Assembly: GCA_001818355.1 (NCBI GenBank)
Contig: MHKJ01000041.1
Location: 1 to 7,075 of the forward strand
DNA: 7,075 bases
Source: Candidatus Kerfeldbacteria bacterium RIFOXYC2_FULL_38_9
GTDB lineage: Bacteria; Patescibacteriota; Patescibacteriia; UBA9570; XYC2-FULL-38-9
Reading direction: 5' to 3'
A program made the translations under genes and the position numbers. A model generated the notes under the pieces. The model was not told the DNA's origin. It searched no databases and worked only from the letters and a program-made list of their open reading frames with translations. Below are positions 1-6,811 of the stretch, piece by piece (the first letter of the stretch is position 1; each line of letters starts with the position of its first letter).

Positions 1-1
1 A

Positions 2-157
2 TCGAAAAAACCCTTTTACCCCCTTACTGATGTTGAATTGTTGCATACTCCTTACTGGTTAGGAGTGCAATATGTATCTGGCCTTATGCACCAAAAAGCA
101 ACTTTGGCAACGTTGTCAGAAAGTATTTTTTTTGATAAGGTGAAAATATCTGTATGA
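2..157 (+). CDS. 3' end of an unidentified protein (partial, 51 residues)
   Basis: This frame is open from the window edge to a TGA at 155-157; the other two forward frames close within the first 60 bases. The visible C-terminus reads SKKPFYPLTDVELLHTPYWL and continues to FFDKVKISV. I do not recognise the family. It has no obvious membrane helix or motif, and the start lies outside the window. Its stop overlaps the start of the next gene as ATGA (154-157), an arrangement typical of translational coupling within an operon, so it probably belongs to the same glycan cluster. A run of eight T at 126-133 lies inside it. The coding call rests on the open frame and the overlap only. Confidence 0.6.
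   Translation, partial: SKKPFYPLTDVELLHTPYWLGVQYVSGLMHQKATLATLSESIFFDKVKISV
137..143 (+). promoter_or_regulatory. Weak Shine-Dalgarno-like site for the first GT-C gene
   Basis: AAGGTGA lies ten bases upstream of the ATG at 154, inside the 3' end of the preceding gene. It differs from AAGGAG by one base. It is the only start in the window with a purine-rich site at a plausible distance, which suits a gene that must be translated from within a polycistronic mRNA. Confidence 0.4.
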
Positions 158-2007
158 ATAAATTTTTCCAAAAATTAAAAAAAATAAAGGTTCATTATTT
201 GTTGATTTTTATTTTTTTATTTTTATCCGTCTGGTTGTTTATCTTGGAAAGATCAGACCTTTCTCCCCAGGAAATTTTTTTAGTCATCATTTGGGCTTTT
301 TTGGGAGCAGAGATTCTCTATAATTTTTTTCCGCAGATTTTGAAAAATAAAAAATATTGGCGAATATACGCGACCGTGGTTTTGGTTTTGTCTGTAATTT
401 GGAGTTTGTTGGCGCGTTCCGCCGGGCAGAAAACCATACCGTTATTATTGTTATCTTTTTTTTGTTTATTATGGACCATAGCTTTTCGTTATTTATCATC
501 ACTCAAGCAAGGGGATGACAAACCAAAAGGAGAGTGGCGTTTATTTTGGTTAATAGCTTTGGGGGTGGTGATTTTGTGGGGTGCCTGGTTACGTTTTGCC
601 GCCATTGATACTTTTTCTTTACAGGGAGATGAATATTTTCACGCCAACACCGCCCAGGGTTATTTGGCAACAGGACAATACGTGCAGTGGAATTATTTAA
701 CCCAAGAACCGCAATGGCATAAACTTTATGAACGCGCGCAAGTTTATACGTGGCAAGTGGCGCAAAGCATTAAATTATTCGGAGCGGCAGAATGGGCTAT
801 TCGCTTGCCCGCGCTTTTATGGGGCGTTTTATTTTTGTTGGCGGTGTCGCTGTTGACTTATTTTTGGACACGTTCTTTGGCTTTGTCTTTTTTTATTACG
901 GCCTTGGCTGGTTTTGATCCTACCTTAATTTGGTTGTCGGTTTTTAGCCGTATGTATTCTATGCTTTTTGTTACCACTTTAGCCGCGGTTTTTCTATTTT
1001 ACCAAGCGGTTTCTAAACCACACGATCAAGCCAAAAGCCGCGTCAAACGTTGGCTGTTTTTCAGCTTAGCCGTGTTATTAGGGTTGTTTAATCTTTTGGT
1101 GCACGAGTTGAGTTTTCTTTTTTTAGGAGCTTTATTTTTATATATTTTAGTTGCCTGGTTTTTATATAAAGAAAATGCTTGGTATAAACAGGCAGGGCTT
1201 GCTTTTATAATCTGTTTTTTTATTGGAATAGTTGGACAAATTTTTCATCCTTTTTTTCATTTTTCTTTTATCACTTGGCGCACCCAGCCCAACGATGCTT
1301 ATTTGTTATATCCCTTTCAGTCTTGGGTTTTGCCTTTTTTGGGGATTTTATTTTTTGTTTTCGGAATTTTAAGAAAACGTTTAAAAAAGCTAAACACAGC
1401 CGTAATGTTAAGCATCATCATGAGTGTTCCGGCTTTGCTTTATTTTACTTATAGCGCCGATCGTTATCCGGCGAAAAAATATTTTGCTTTTTTGTTATTT
1501 TTTGTATGGTTTTTAACCGCCAGCGGTTGGTTGGATTTTTTAAAAAAACTTTGGCCGCAAAAATACGGTCAGGCAATTTTAGGGCTTTTATTATTTTTGG
1601 TTTTTTTTCCAACCGTGTCTTTTCCCGGCATCAAAGCTTCGTTTTTTTTCCAACAAGATTATGCCGATCAAACTTATTTGCAAGCCGGGGTGCATAATTA
1701 TCCGCAGACTTATGAAATATTGGAAAAAACCGTTGGTTATCAGGGCGCTTTGGTTTTAATGGGAACCAAATATTATTATTTACATCGCAGTGATTTGGAT
1801 ATTTATTCTTTAGCGGAAAAAGACGACTTAACTGTTGCGCAATTGAAGAAAATTATCAACGAGCACACGGACGGTTTTGCAGTTTTATCCAAAGTGAAAT
1901 TAGGCAAGATGAATCCCCAAATAAAAAAATATATTCGTCAAAATTTAACCAAGTGGCCAAAATTTTCCGGCACTAATTTTATTGTTTATCGTTTTCCAAA
2001 AAAGTAA
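154..2007 (+). CDS. GT-C fold (PMT/ArnT-like, GT39-type) membrane glycosyltransferase
   Basis: The 617-residue polytopic protein probably transfers a sugar from a polyprenyl-phosphate donor to an acceptor on the outer face of the cytoplasmic membrane. Its core shows the GT-C pattern: a helix at about 130-150 ending in LR, then the acidic loop motif GDEYFH (158-163, presumed catalytic D159/E160), then RLPALLWGVLFLL (217-229) and SRMYSMLF (265-272), as in PMT_2 proteins. Further hydrophobic helices follow to about residue 490, then a soluble C-terminal tail of about 125 residues. Oddity: about 124 residues with roughly four extra hydrophobic segments (about 15-32, 41-58, 70-87, 95-113) precede the first canonical helix. 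The start overlaps the upstream stop (ATGA). The 3' end overlaps the convergent GT2 gene by 29 bases. The fold class is well supported; the sugar and acceptor are unknown. Confidence 0.85.
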   Translation: MNKFFQKLKKIKVHYLLIFIFLFLSVWLFILERSDLSPQEIFLVIIWAFLGAEILYNFFPQILKNKKYWRIYATVVLVLSVIWSLLARSAGQKTIPLLLLSFFCLLWTIAFRYLSSLKQGDDKPKGEWRLFWLIALGVVILWGAWLRFAAIDTFSLQGDEYFHANTAQGYLATGQYVQWNYLTQEPQWHKLYERAQVYTWQVAQSIKLFGAAEWAIRLPALLWGVLFLLAVSLLTYFWTRSLALSFFITALAGFDPTLIWLSVFSRMYSMLFVTTLAAVFLFYQAVSKPHDQAKSRVKRWLFFSLAVLLGLFNLLVHELSFLFLGALFLYILVAWFLYKENAWYKQAGLAFIICFFIGIVGQIFHPFFHFSFITWRTQPNDAYLLYPFQSWVLPFLGILFFVFGILRKRLKKLNTAVMLSIIMSVPALLYFTYSADRYPAKKYFAFLLFFVWFLTASGWLDFLKKLWPQKYGQAILGLLLFLVFFPTVSFPGIKASFFFQQDYADQTYLQAGVHNYPQTYEILEKTVGYQGALVLMGTKYYYLHRSDLDIYSLAEKDDLTVAQLKKIINEHTDGFAVLSKVKLGKMNPQIKKYIRQNLTKWPKFSGTNFIVYRFPKK

Positions 2008-2923
2008 AGTTGGGAAAATTTTTATTAAGTTTTATTTTAGGGTTAAGGTAACCGGAAAGATATCCTTTTAAAACCGCTTGGGAAATTTTTGGTTTAAATT
2101 TAAAAAGTCCATACCAGCATAAAATTTTAACAAAAGCGGTATGATAAAAAAAGAAAATTATTTTTTGCCAGAAAGTGGCGTGTTTTTTTTGGTATAAAAT
2201 ACGATTCCTGGTTCGTAAAAATAGGGGAATGGGGTTAAAGGCTGAACCGCCGGAAGCGCTGGAGACTTTGTGCCAAATATGCGCGCGTGGTTCATAAAGC
2301 AATTTCCAGCCATGCTCTTTAGCGCGCTGGGAAAGATCCACGTCTTCCAAATAAGCAAAAAATTGTTCATCAAAAAGACCGATTTCTTTAAGCATGACAG
2401 TACGCGCCAAAAAACAACAGCCGGTAATAAAATCTATGCCTGCAGTCATTGGTGTGGTGGCCGTTTGCCAACGCAAGCCATTGCCTTTGGCCAGCCAATG
2501 ATTTAAAACGCCGGCGGTATGCCAAATTTTGTCAGGTTCTGCATAATAGAAAATTTTTGGTCCGGCTATGCCTGCTTGTTGATTTTGTTCCAGGTCCGCA
2601 CGCATTAAGGCGAGACAGTTTTTATCCACCACCGTATCATTGTTTAAAAGTAAAACATAAGGATAATTTTCTTTAAGAGCCACGGCCATTCCTTGATTAT
2701 TGCCTCCCACAAAACCAAGATTGCTATTATTATAAACGAATTTAACCTGGGGAAACTTTTGCGCCAGCTGTTGTAATTTTTTTACTTCTTCTGCGCGGGA
2801 ATTATTATCAATCACCAAAATGTCAATTGATAGCGTACTTTCTTGTAAACTGTTTAAACAAGCCAAGGTGTCTTGAGTATTGTTCCAATTGAGAATAATC
2901 GTGAGAATATCAGATTTTTTCAT
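1979..2923 (-). CDS. GT2 family glycosyltransferase, rhamnosyltransferase-like
   Basis: This cytoplasmic GT-A fold inverting glycosyltransferase (314 residues) probably adds one sugar from a nucleotide-sugar donor to a lipid-linked glycan. Motifs appear in family order: ILNWNN (10-15), VIDNNS (37-42), NLGFVGGNNQG (68-78), the metal/nucleotide motif LLLNNDT (91-97, D96 as the DXD equivalent), FITGCCFLAR (165-174) and FDEQFFAYLEDVDLSQR (184-200), whose E193/D194 supply the probable catalytic base. This set is typical of RfbN/WbbL-type rhamnosyltransferases, but donor identity cannot be read from motifs. The C-terminal region has an amphipathic or hydrophobic stretch (FFFYHTAFVKILCWYGLF). I chose the ATG at 2923 over one at 2968 because the first beta strand begins right after it and the overlap with the upstream GT4 gene falls to 14 bases. 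No Shine-Dalgarno is visible, so translation is probably coupled to the GT4 gene. Confidence 0.9.
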   Translation of the reverse strand: MKKSDILTIILNWNNTQDTLACLNSLQESTLSIDILVIDNNSRAEEVKKLQQLAQKFPQVKFVYNNSNLGFVGGNNQGMAVALKENYPYVLLLNNDTVVDKNCLALMRADLEQNQQAGIAGPKIFYYAEPDKIWHTAGVLNHWLAKGNGLRWQTATTPMTAGIDFITGCCFLARTVMLKEIGLFDEQFFAYLEDVDLSQRAKEHGWKLLYEPRAHIWHKVSSASGGSAFNPIPLFLRTRNRILYQKKHATFWQKIIFFFYHTAFVKILCWYGLFKFKPKISQAVLKGYLSGYLNPKIKLNKNFPNFTFLENDKQ

Positions 2924-4001
2924 AAATTTTTTGATATTTTTCAATAGTTTTATCCCAAGAGTATTCATTTTTTAATTTTGCGATATTGGTTTTAAACTCA
3001 GTGATTTTTTGTGGCGCTGTTAACAACGACTCCATTGTTTCCGGTAGTTTTTGAGGATTTTCCTTTGGTGTTAATAAGCCAATTTGGTGTTTTTGCATAA
3101 ATTCCGCAAAGCCGGGTAAATTATGGGCAATAATAGGCACGTCATAACTTAAAGCCGTAAAAAATACTCCGCTTTGAGTAACCGAACGATAAGGAAAAAC
3201 AGCCACATCACTGATTTTCATAATTTCCGCAATTTGTTGATCGGTTAAATAGCCAAAAAGATGTACTTGTTTTTTTATTTTTAGGTGTTCAATTTGAATT
3301 TTGATATTTTGCCAATAGGCTTGGTGGTTTTTCGGTTGCGGCCCTGCAATAATTAAACCGGCATCTTTTCCTTGGGTTCTTAATTTTTGCAAAGCAGGAA
3401 GTATTAAGTCGTGTCCTTTTTTTGGCACCACGCGGCCGAAGATCAAGAATAAAAATTTTTCCGATATGCCATATTTTTTTTTCAGTGTTTCTTTACTGTC
3501 AAAAATTTTAACAGTTTCATTCCAAGGATGAGTTACTACGGAAATTTTTTCTTCTTGCAGATTATAATTATCGATAATATTTTGTTTTGTTTCAGCAGTG
3601 TGCACAATTAAATGATCGGCTAACAAAAAACATATTTTTTCAAAATACAAAAAAGGTTTTTGCAAAATAGCCGGCAAATGTTTTAAAAGAAAATCAGGTT
3701 TTTCATGCACCAGATAAACCACGCGCATTTTAGGAATTAAGAATTTTACGCAAATCAGCAAAGGGAAAAACGGACTCACCACATCGGCAAAGTATTGTAC
3801 ATGCAAAACATCCGGACGTTTGATTAAAAGCAGAAAAAAATAATAAGGAATACGCCCCAAAGTCAACCAGGGTTGTTCGCGAAAGTGCAGTTTTTTATAA
3901 GTATATTTTTGGTGAGTTTTAGCCAAAGCCTTCAGCCAGGATTTGGTGTAGATTTCCGTGTCTATTTTTTCTGGATATTTACCAATAAGAAACAGCTTCA
4001 T
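2910..4001 (-). CDS. GT4 family (GT-B fold) glycosyltransferase
   Basis: The 363-residue retaining glycosyltransferase is probably cytoplasmic or peripheral to the membrane and uses a nucleotide sugar. The N-terminal Rossmann half contains RPDVLHVQYF (62-71) and VVYLVHEKPDF (94-104). The C-terminal half begins near 183 and contains the donor-phosphate motif FGRVVPKKGHD (188-198), LIIAGP (216-221), VHLFGYLTDQQIAEIM (246-261) and VFPYRSVTQSGVFFTALSYD (268-287). The last segment replaces the usual EX7E region: there is no acidic residue from 266 to 286, as in the GT4 subfamily with an SATQSGV-type motif. It is first in a two-gene minus-strand operon with the GT2 gene (14-base overlap) and diverges from hldD across 48 bp. 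No Shine-Dalgarno is seen before the ATG. The acceptor and sugar are unknown. Confidence 0.9.
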   Translation of the reverse strand: MKLFLIGKYPEKIDTEIYTKSWLKALAKTHQKYTYKKLHFREQPWLTLGRIPYYFFLLLIKRPDVLHVQYFADVVSPFFPLLICVKFLIPKMRVVYLVHEKPDFLLKHLPAILQKPFLYFEKICFLLADHLIVHTAETKQNIIDNYNLQEEKISVVTHPWNETVKIFDSKETLKKKYGISEKFLFLIFGRVVPKKGHDLILPALQKLRTQGKDAGLIIAGPQPKNHQAYWQNIKIQIEHLKIKKQVHLFGYLTDQQIAEIMKISDVAVFPYRSVTQSGVFFTALSYDVPIIAHNLPGFAEFMQKHQIGLLTPKENPQKLPETMESLLTAPQKITEFKTNIAKLKNEYSWDKTIEKYQKIYEKI

Positions 4002-4009
4002 AAAATTGG

Positions 4010-4043
4010 TTTACTTGATCAAAGGTGATATTTATTATACCAT
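4010..4043 (+). promoter_or_regulatory. hldD promoter candidate(s) with very short or no leader
   Basis: Two sigma70-like readings fit. TTTACT (4010-4015), 17 bases, then TATTAT (4033-4038) would start transcription near 4045 and leave about five bases before the ATG. TTGATC (4015-4020), 17 bases, then TACCAT (4038-4043) would start exactly on the ATG at 4050. Neither leaves room for a Shine-Dalgarno sequence. Each has one or two weak hexamers, so the exact choice is uncertain. Confidence 0.45.
4034..4042 (-). promoter_or_regulatory. Extended -10 promoter candidate for the GT4-GT2 operon
   Basis: On the minus strand this reads TGGTATAAT, a consensus -10 hexamer with the TGn extension. Transcription would begin near 4027 and give a 26-base leader without a Shine-Dalgarno sequence. 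No good -35 hexamer is found 16-19 bases upstream, which an extended -10 can tolerate. It overlaps the -10 candidate of hldD on the other strand. Confidence 0.4.
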
Positions 4044-4049
4044 ATTAGT

Positions 4050-5021
4050 ATGGATTTGAGCGCAAAATCAATTTTAGTAACCGGAGGAGCTGGGTTTATT
4101 GGTTCTCATCTGGTTAAAGGCTTCAACCACCAAGGATGCGCTGATTTGGTGATTGTTGACCATCTCAGACAAAATGCCAAATGGAAAAATTTAGCCTCTT
4201 TGCGTTATGTTGCTTATTTGGATCGAGACGAACTGTTTTCTTATTTGGAGCACAAACACAACATGCCTGATGTGATTATTCACATGGGCGCCTGTTCCGC
4301 TACCACAGAAAAAGATGAGAATTATTTGCTGAACAACAACACCAAATATACCAAGCGTTTGTTTGATTATTGTGCGGAAAATAACGTGCGTTTTATCTAC
4401 GCTTCTTCCGCCGCCACTTATGGCAATGGTTCTTTGGGTTATAGTGATCAAACTCAAAAATTACACCCTTTAAATTGCTACGGATATTCCAAATATCTTT
4501 TTGATCAGTGGGCTTTGTCAGGCTCATCTAAACCACCACAATGGGTTGGTTTGAAATTTTTTAATGTTTACGGTCCTAACGAATATCATAAAGATTTTAT
4601 GGCCTCCATGGTTTTTCATGGTTATCAGCAAATTAAAGAAAACGGCAAGATCCGGCTGTTTAAATCTTATCGCAAGGATTTTGCCGATGGTTGTCAAAAA
4701 AGAGACTTTGTTTATATAGCGGATGTTTTGAATGTGGTTAACTTTTTTTTGCAACATGAAGATCAAAGCGGTATTTTTAACGTTGGCACCGGCATGGCAC
4801 GCTCTTTTAATGATTTGGCTCAGGCTTTGTTTAGGGCGCTTGCGCAAACTCCAAATATTGAATATATAGAAATGCCGCCGGATTTGCGCGCCAAGTATCA
4901 GTATTTTACTCAAGCTGATATTTCTAGTTTACGTGGTGCCGGCTATACCAAAGAATTTTATTCATTAGAGAACGGAATAAAAGATTGCGTTGCCTGTTAT
5001 CAAATTAAAGAGAAGGAATAA
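4050..5021 (+). CDS. hldD: ADP-L-glycero-D-manno-heptose 6-epimerase
   Basis: This enzyme inverts C6 of ADP-D-glycero-D-manno-heptose to give ADP-L-glycero-D-manno-heptose, the last step of nucleotide-activated heptose synthesis, in the cytoplasm with bound NAD(P). It is a 323-residue extended SDR with the dinucleotide motif GGAGFIGSH (12-20), HMGACSATTE (78-87), the ASSAATYG strand (118-125, Ser at 119/120), the catalytic YGYSK (Y144, K148), FFNVYGPNEYHK (170-181, with K181 matching the second catalytic Lys of HldD), LFKSYRKDFADG-QKRDFVY (203-222), FNVGTG (243-248) and YQYFTQADISSLR (283-295). These are HldD hallmarks rather than general epimerase features. Length fits the family. Cys215 replaces the Glu common in the DGEQKRDF segment of relatives. 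The 3' end overlaps the convergent GT9 gene by 17 bases. It lies close to gmhA and a GT9 gene, which supports the pathway. Confidence 0.95.
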   Translation: MDLSAKSILVTGGAGFIGSHLVKGFNHQGCADLVIVDHLRQNAKWKNLASLRYVAYLDRDELFSYLEHKHNMPDVIIHMGACSATTEKDENYLLNNNTKYTKRLFDYCAENNVRFIYASSAATYGNGSLGYSDQTQKLHPLNCYGYSKYLFDQWALSGSSKPPQWVGLKFFNVYGPNEYHKDFMASMVFHGYQQIKENGKIRLFKSYRKDFADGCQKRDFVYIADVLNVVNFFLQHEDQSGIFNVGTGMARSFNDLAQALFRALAQTPNIEYIEMPPDLRAKYQYFTQADISSLRGAGYTKEFYSLENGIKDCVACYQIKEKE

Positions 5022-6168
5022 GAGTTTTTTTAACAGCATTTAATATTTGTTCTATAGAAATTTCCGCCAAACACTCTCCTCGACAAAGAGAGTGGTTGAG
5101 GTTATTGGGAAATTTATGATACCAACAAGGAGCATAAGGCGTTTTGGTAACTAAACAAAGGTGCGAAGAGCTGGTTGGTGGCCCCCACTTAGCGCGCACA
5201 GTCGGCCCCCAAACAGATACTGTTTTGCAATTCATGGCAATAGCCATGTGTAAAGGCCCGGCGTCATAACCCACAAAACCTTTACTTAAACCCATCATGC
5301 CCAAAGATTCTGATAAAGAAAGTTGGCCGCATAAATTATAAGTTTTGTTTTTTAAATTTTCGGTAATTTTTTGCACTTCAACCCGATCTTCCGCGCCGCC
5401 AAGAAACACCAAAGGACAAGATAATCGGCTAAGTTTTTCTATCAGTGCTTGTTCTTTGGCCCGGGGAAATTTATTTTCTTTTTTTAACGCCCCTAAACTC
5501 AGGCTAAGAAAATTTTCCGGAAGTTGATATTGCGGTAATAAAGCTTTTGCTTCATTGACAAACTGTTCTTTTTGAGGATGCAACAGATCAGAAATTTGCA
5601 CTGCGGTTTGTTCTTTTTTTAAATAATTTAAAAGATTCATTAAACTTTGCGGTTCGTACTCTTCGGTTTTATAAACAACGCGATGAGTATAAAAACGTGC
5701 GCGTTTTTTAATGTCAAAACCAATCATTTGATCACTTTTGGTAAAACCGCAAAGAACAGGAGTGATATAATCGTATTTTGCTTGATCCAGATTAAAACAA
5801 AGATGATAACGTTGTTTTTTTAAATGACGCAAATTAGCCAATAAAGATTTTCGCTCATCAATAATCAGTATTTTTTCAAAATAAGGAAAATTTTTTATTA
5901 TTCCCGCATTTCTTTTCATAACTAAAACGTCTATTTTAGCCTGGGGTAAAAGCTTTTTCAATTCTTTAAAAAAAGGCAGGGTTAATAACGCATCGCCGAT
6001 ACCGCCTGGTCGCAATATTAAAATACGGGAGGTTTGATAATCTTGAGGATTGAGAAATTTGTTTTGAGGAAAGGGAGCGTTGATGTGTTTGATTTGATAC
6101 CAAAAATACCATAAACGAAACAATGTTAAATCCAGCAAGCGAATATAGTCTAAACGGCCAGTGTTCAT
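5005..6168 (-). CDS. GT9 family heptosyltransferase-like protein
   Basis: This GT-B fold enzyme of the WaaC/WaaF family probably transfers heptose from ADP-L-glycero-D-manno-heptose to a glycan acceptor at the cytoplasmic face. With the ATG at 6168 it has 387 residues. Motifs: RPGGIGDALLTLP (53-65, family catalytic Asp equivalent D59), SLGALKKENKFP (224-235, equivalent of the phosphate-contacting KxWP segment), VFLGGAEDR (254-262), YNLCGQLSLSE (277-287), GYDAGPLHMAIAM (300-312) and WGPTVRAKWGP (320-330). The C-terminal Cys cluster (C348, C362, C366) resembles the Cys-rich ends of many GT9 proteins. About 47 residues rich in aromatic and hydrophobic residues precede the first Rossmann strand. 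Start is uncertain: a TTG at 6180 would overlap gmhA by 8 bases, whereas the ATG follows the gmhA stop by 4 bases. Cotranscription with gmhA is likely. WaaC versus WaaF function cannot be assigned. Confidence 0.92.
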   Translation of the reverse strand: MNTGRLDYIRLLDLTLFRLWYFWYQIKHINAPFPQNKFLNPQDYQTSRILILRPGGIGDALLTLPFFKELKKLLPQAKIDVLVMKRNAGIIKNFPYFEKILIIDERKSLLANLRHLKKQRYHLCFNLDQAKYDYITPVLCGFTKSDQMIGFDIKKRARFYTHRVVYKTEEYEPQSLMNLLNYLKKEQTAVQISDLLHPQKEQFVNEAKALLPQYQLPENFLSLSLGALKKENKFPRAKEQALIEKLSRLSCPLVFLGGAEDRVEVQKITENLKNKTYNLCGQLSLSESLGMMGLSKGFVGYDAGPLHMAIAMNCKTVSVWGPTVRAKWGPPTSSSHLCLVTKTPYAPCWYHKFPNNLNHSLCRGECLAEISIEQILNAVKKTLIPSL

Positions 6169-6172
6169 AAAC

Positions 6173-6754
6173 TTAAACAAAAGATTTTTCTAGTTCTGCG
6201 CAAATAATATGAATGAGCATAATGTGCACTTCTTGAATGATAGGAGTTTCTTGGCTGGGTACTTTTAAATGATGGTCTACCATTTCACCGATGCGTTTAC
6301 TTTTTTCGCTTAATAATCCGATGACAGTTAAATTTTGTTTTTTTGCCTGTTCTATCGCTTGCCACAGATTAGCTGAATGACCATGCTCTTTTTCTTCTAA
6401 GTCACTGGTGGTAATCACTATCAGCACATCTCCGGCTTGCCCCAAAGCTTCTATTTGACGGCTAAAAATATAATCATAACCATCATCATTGCTGATGGAA
6501 GTTAGAGCCGAGGTGTCGGTGGTTAAAGCCAGTGCCGGCCGACCAGGTCTTTTTATTTGATAGTGACCCACAATTTCTGCGGCAAAATGCTGGGCGTCAG
6601 CCGCACTGCCGCCGTTACCCGCGATGAGCATTTTTCCGCCTTTTTGATAAACTTTTTTTAAAAGACTGATGATGTTCGTTAAATTTTGCAAAATTTCCGA
6701 GCTGGCTAAGATTTTTCGCTTGGTATCGATGGCGGCGATAATATGTTCTTTCAT
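6173..6754 (-). CDS. gmhA: Sedoheptulose 7-phosphate isomerase (phosphoheptose isomerase)
   Basis: This cytoplasmic SIS-domain enzyme converts sedoheptulose 7-phosphate to D-glycero-D-manno-heptose 7-phosphate, the first committed step of ADP-heptose synthesis. Its 193 residues match GmhA length. Visible are LIAGNGGSAADAQHFAAE (43-60), LTTDTSALTSISNDDGYDYIF (77-97), DVLIVITTS (109-117), VIGLLSEK (144-151) and IIQEVHIMLIHI (172-183). The zinc ligands of characterised GmhA (His, Glu, Gln, His) are retained as H56, E60, Q174 and H182. Oddity: the phosphate loop, STSGNS in E. coli, here runs from TTS (115-117) through DLEEKEHGH to SAN (127-129), seven residues longer and lacking the Gly. A strong promoter-like sequence abuts the ATG, with no Shine-Dalgarno. 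It is first in a minus-strand operon with the GT9 gene, 4 bp downstream. Confidence 0.93.
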   Translation of the reverse strand: MKEHIIAAIDTKRKILASSEILQNLTNIISLLKKVYQKGGKMLIAGNGGSAADAQHFAAEIVGHYQIKRPGRPALALTTDTSALTSISNDDGYDYIFSRQIEALGQAGDVLIVITTSDLEEKEHGHSANLWQAIEQAKKQNLTVIGLLSEKSKRIGEMVDHHLKVPSQETPIIQEVHIMLIHIICAELEKSFV

Positions 6755-6760
6755 GTTAAT

Positions 6761-6789
6761 ATCATAAGGAAAAACGCTTTATTTGTCAA
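6761..6789 (-). promoter_or_regulatory. Strong sigma70-type promoter for gmhA, predicted leaderless
   Basis: On the minus strand TTGACA (6789-6784, consensus) is followed by a 17-base spacer and TATGAT (6766-6761, one mismatch). A tract of seven A lies a few bases upstream of the -35 and could act as an UP element. The -10 ends six bases before the gmhA ATG, so the expected +1 is the A of ATG at 6754. Confidence 0.8.
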
Positions 6790-6811
6790 AAGTTTTTTTA
6801 AAGCTTAGGTG

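Noticed and set aside
1601..1649. Two runs of eight T in the GT-C gene (also 126-133 and 4743-4750), considered as phase-variation tracts.
   Set aside because: Runs of this length are expected in AT-rich genes coding many Phe and Lys residues. All frames are intact, and nothing indicates slippage.
2041..2053. Short hairpin GGTTA-AGG-TAACC just past the GT-C stop.
   Set aside because: A five-base-pair stem with a three-base loop and no T-run, within GT2 coding sequence; too weak for a terminator.
2270..2676. Forward open frames of 75-78 codons opposite the GT2 gene.
   Set aside because: They are antisense to strongly conserved GT2 motifs, carry no recognisable domain, and overlap each other; chance open frames.
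4191..4913. Minus-strand open frames of 88 and 129 codons opposite hldD.
   Set aside because: They lie opposite conserved hldD motifs, have unlikely composition, and lack a promoter or start signal; shadows of hldD.
5072..5094. Inverted repeat CACTCTC / GAGAGTG with a nine-base loop, about 50 bases after the hldD stop.
   Set aside because: It could fold in the hldD transcript, but no T-run follows and it lies in the coding region for the GT9 Cys-rich C-terminus, so it is not called a terminator.
6169..6180. TTG start at 6180 for the GT9 gene.
   Set aside because: It would add only four residues (MFKF) and overlap gmhA by 8 bases without a ribosome site. The ATG at 6168 is preferred, though the choice is not certain.
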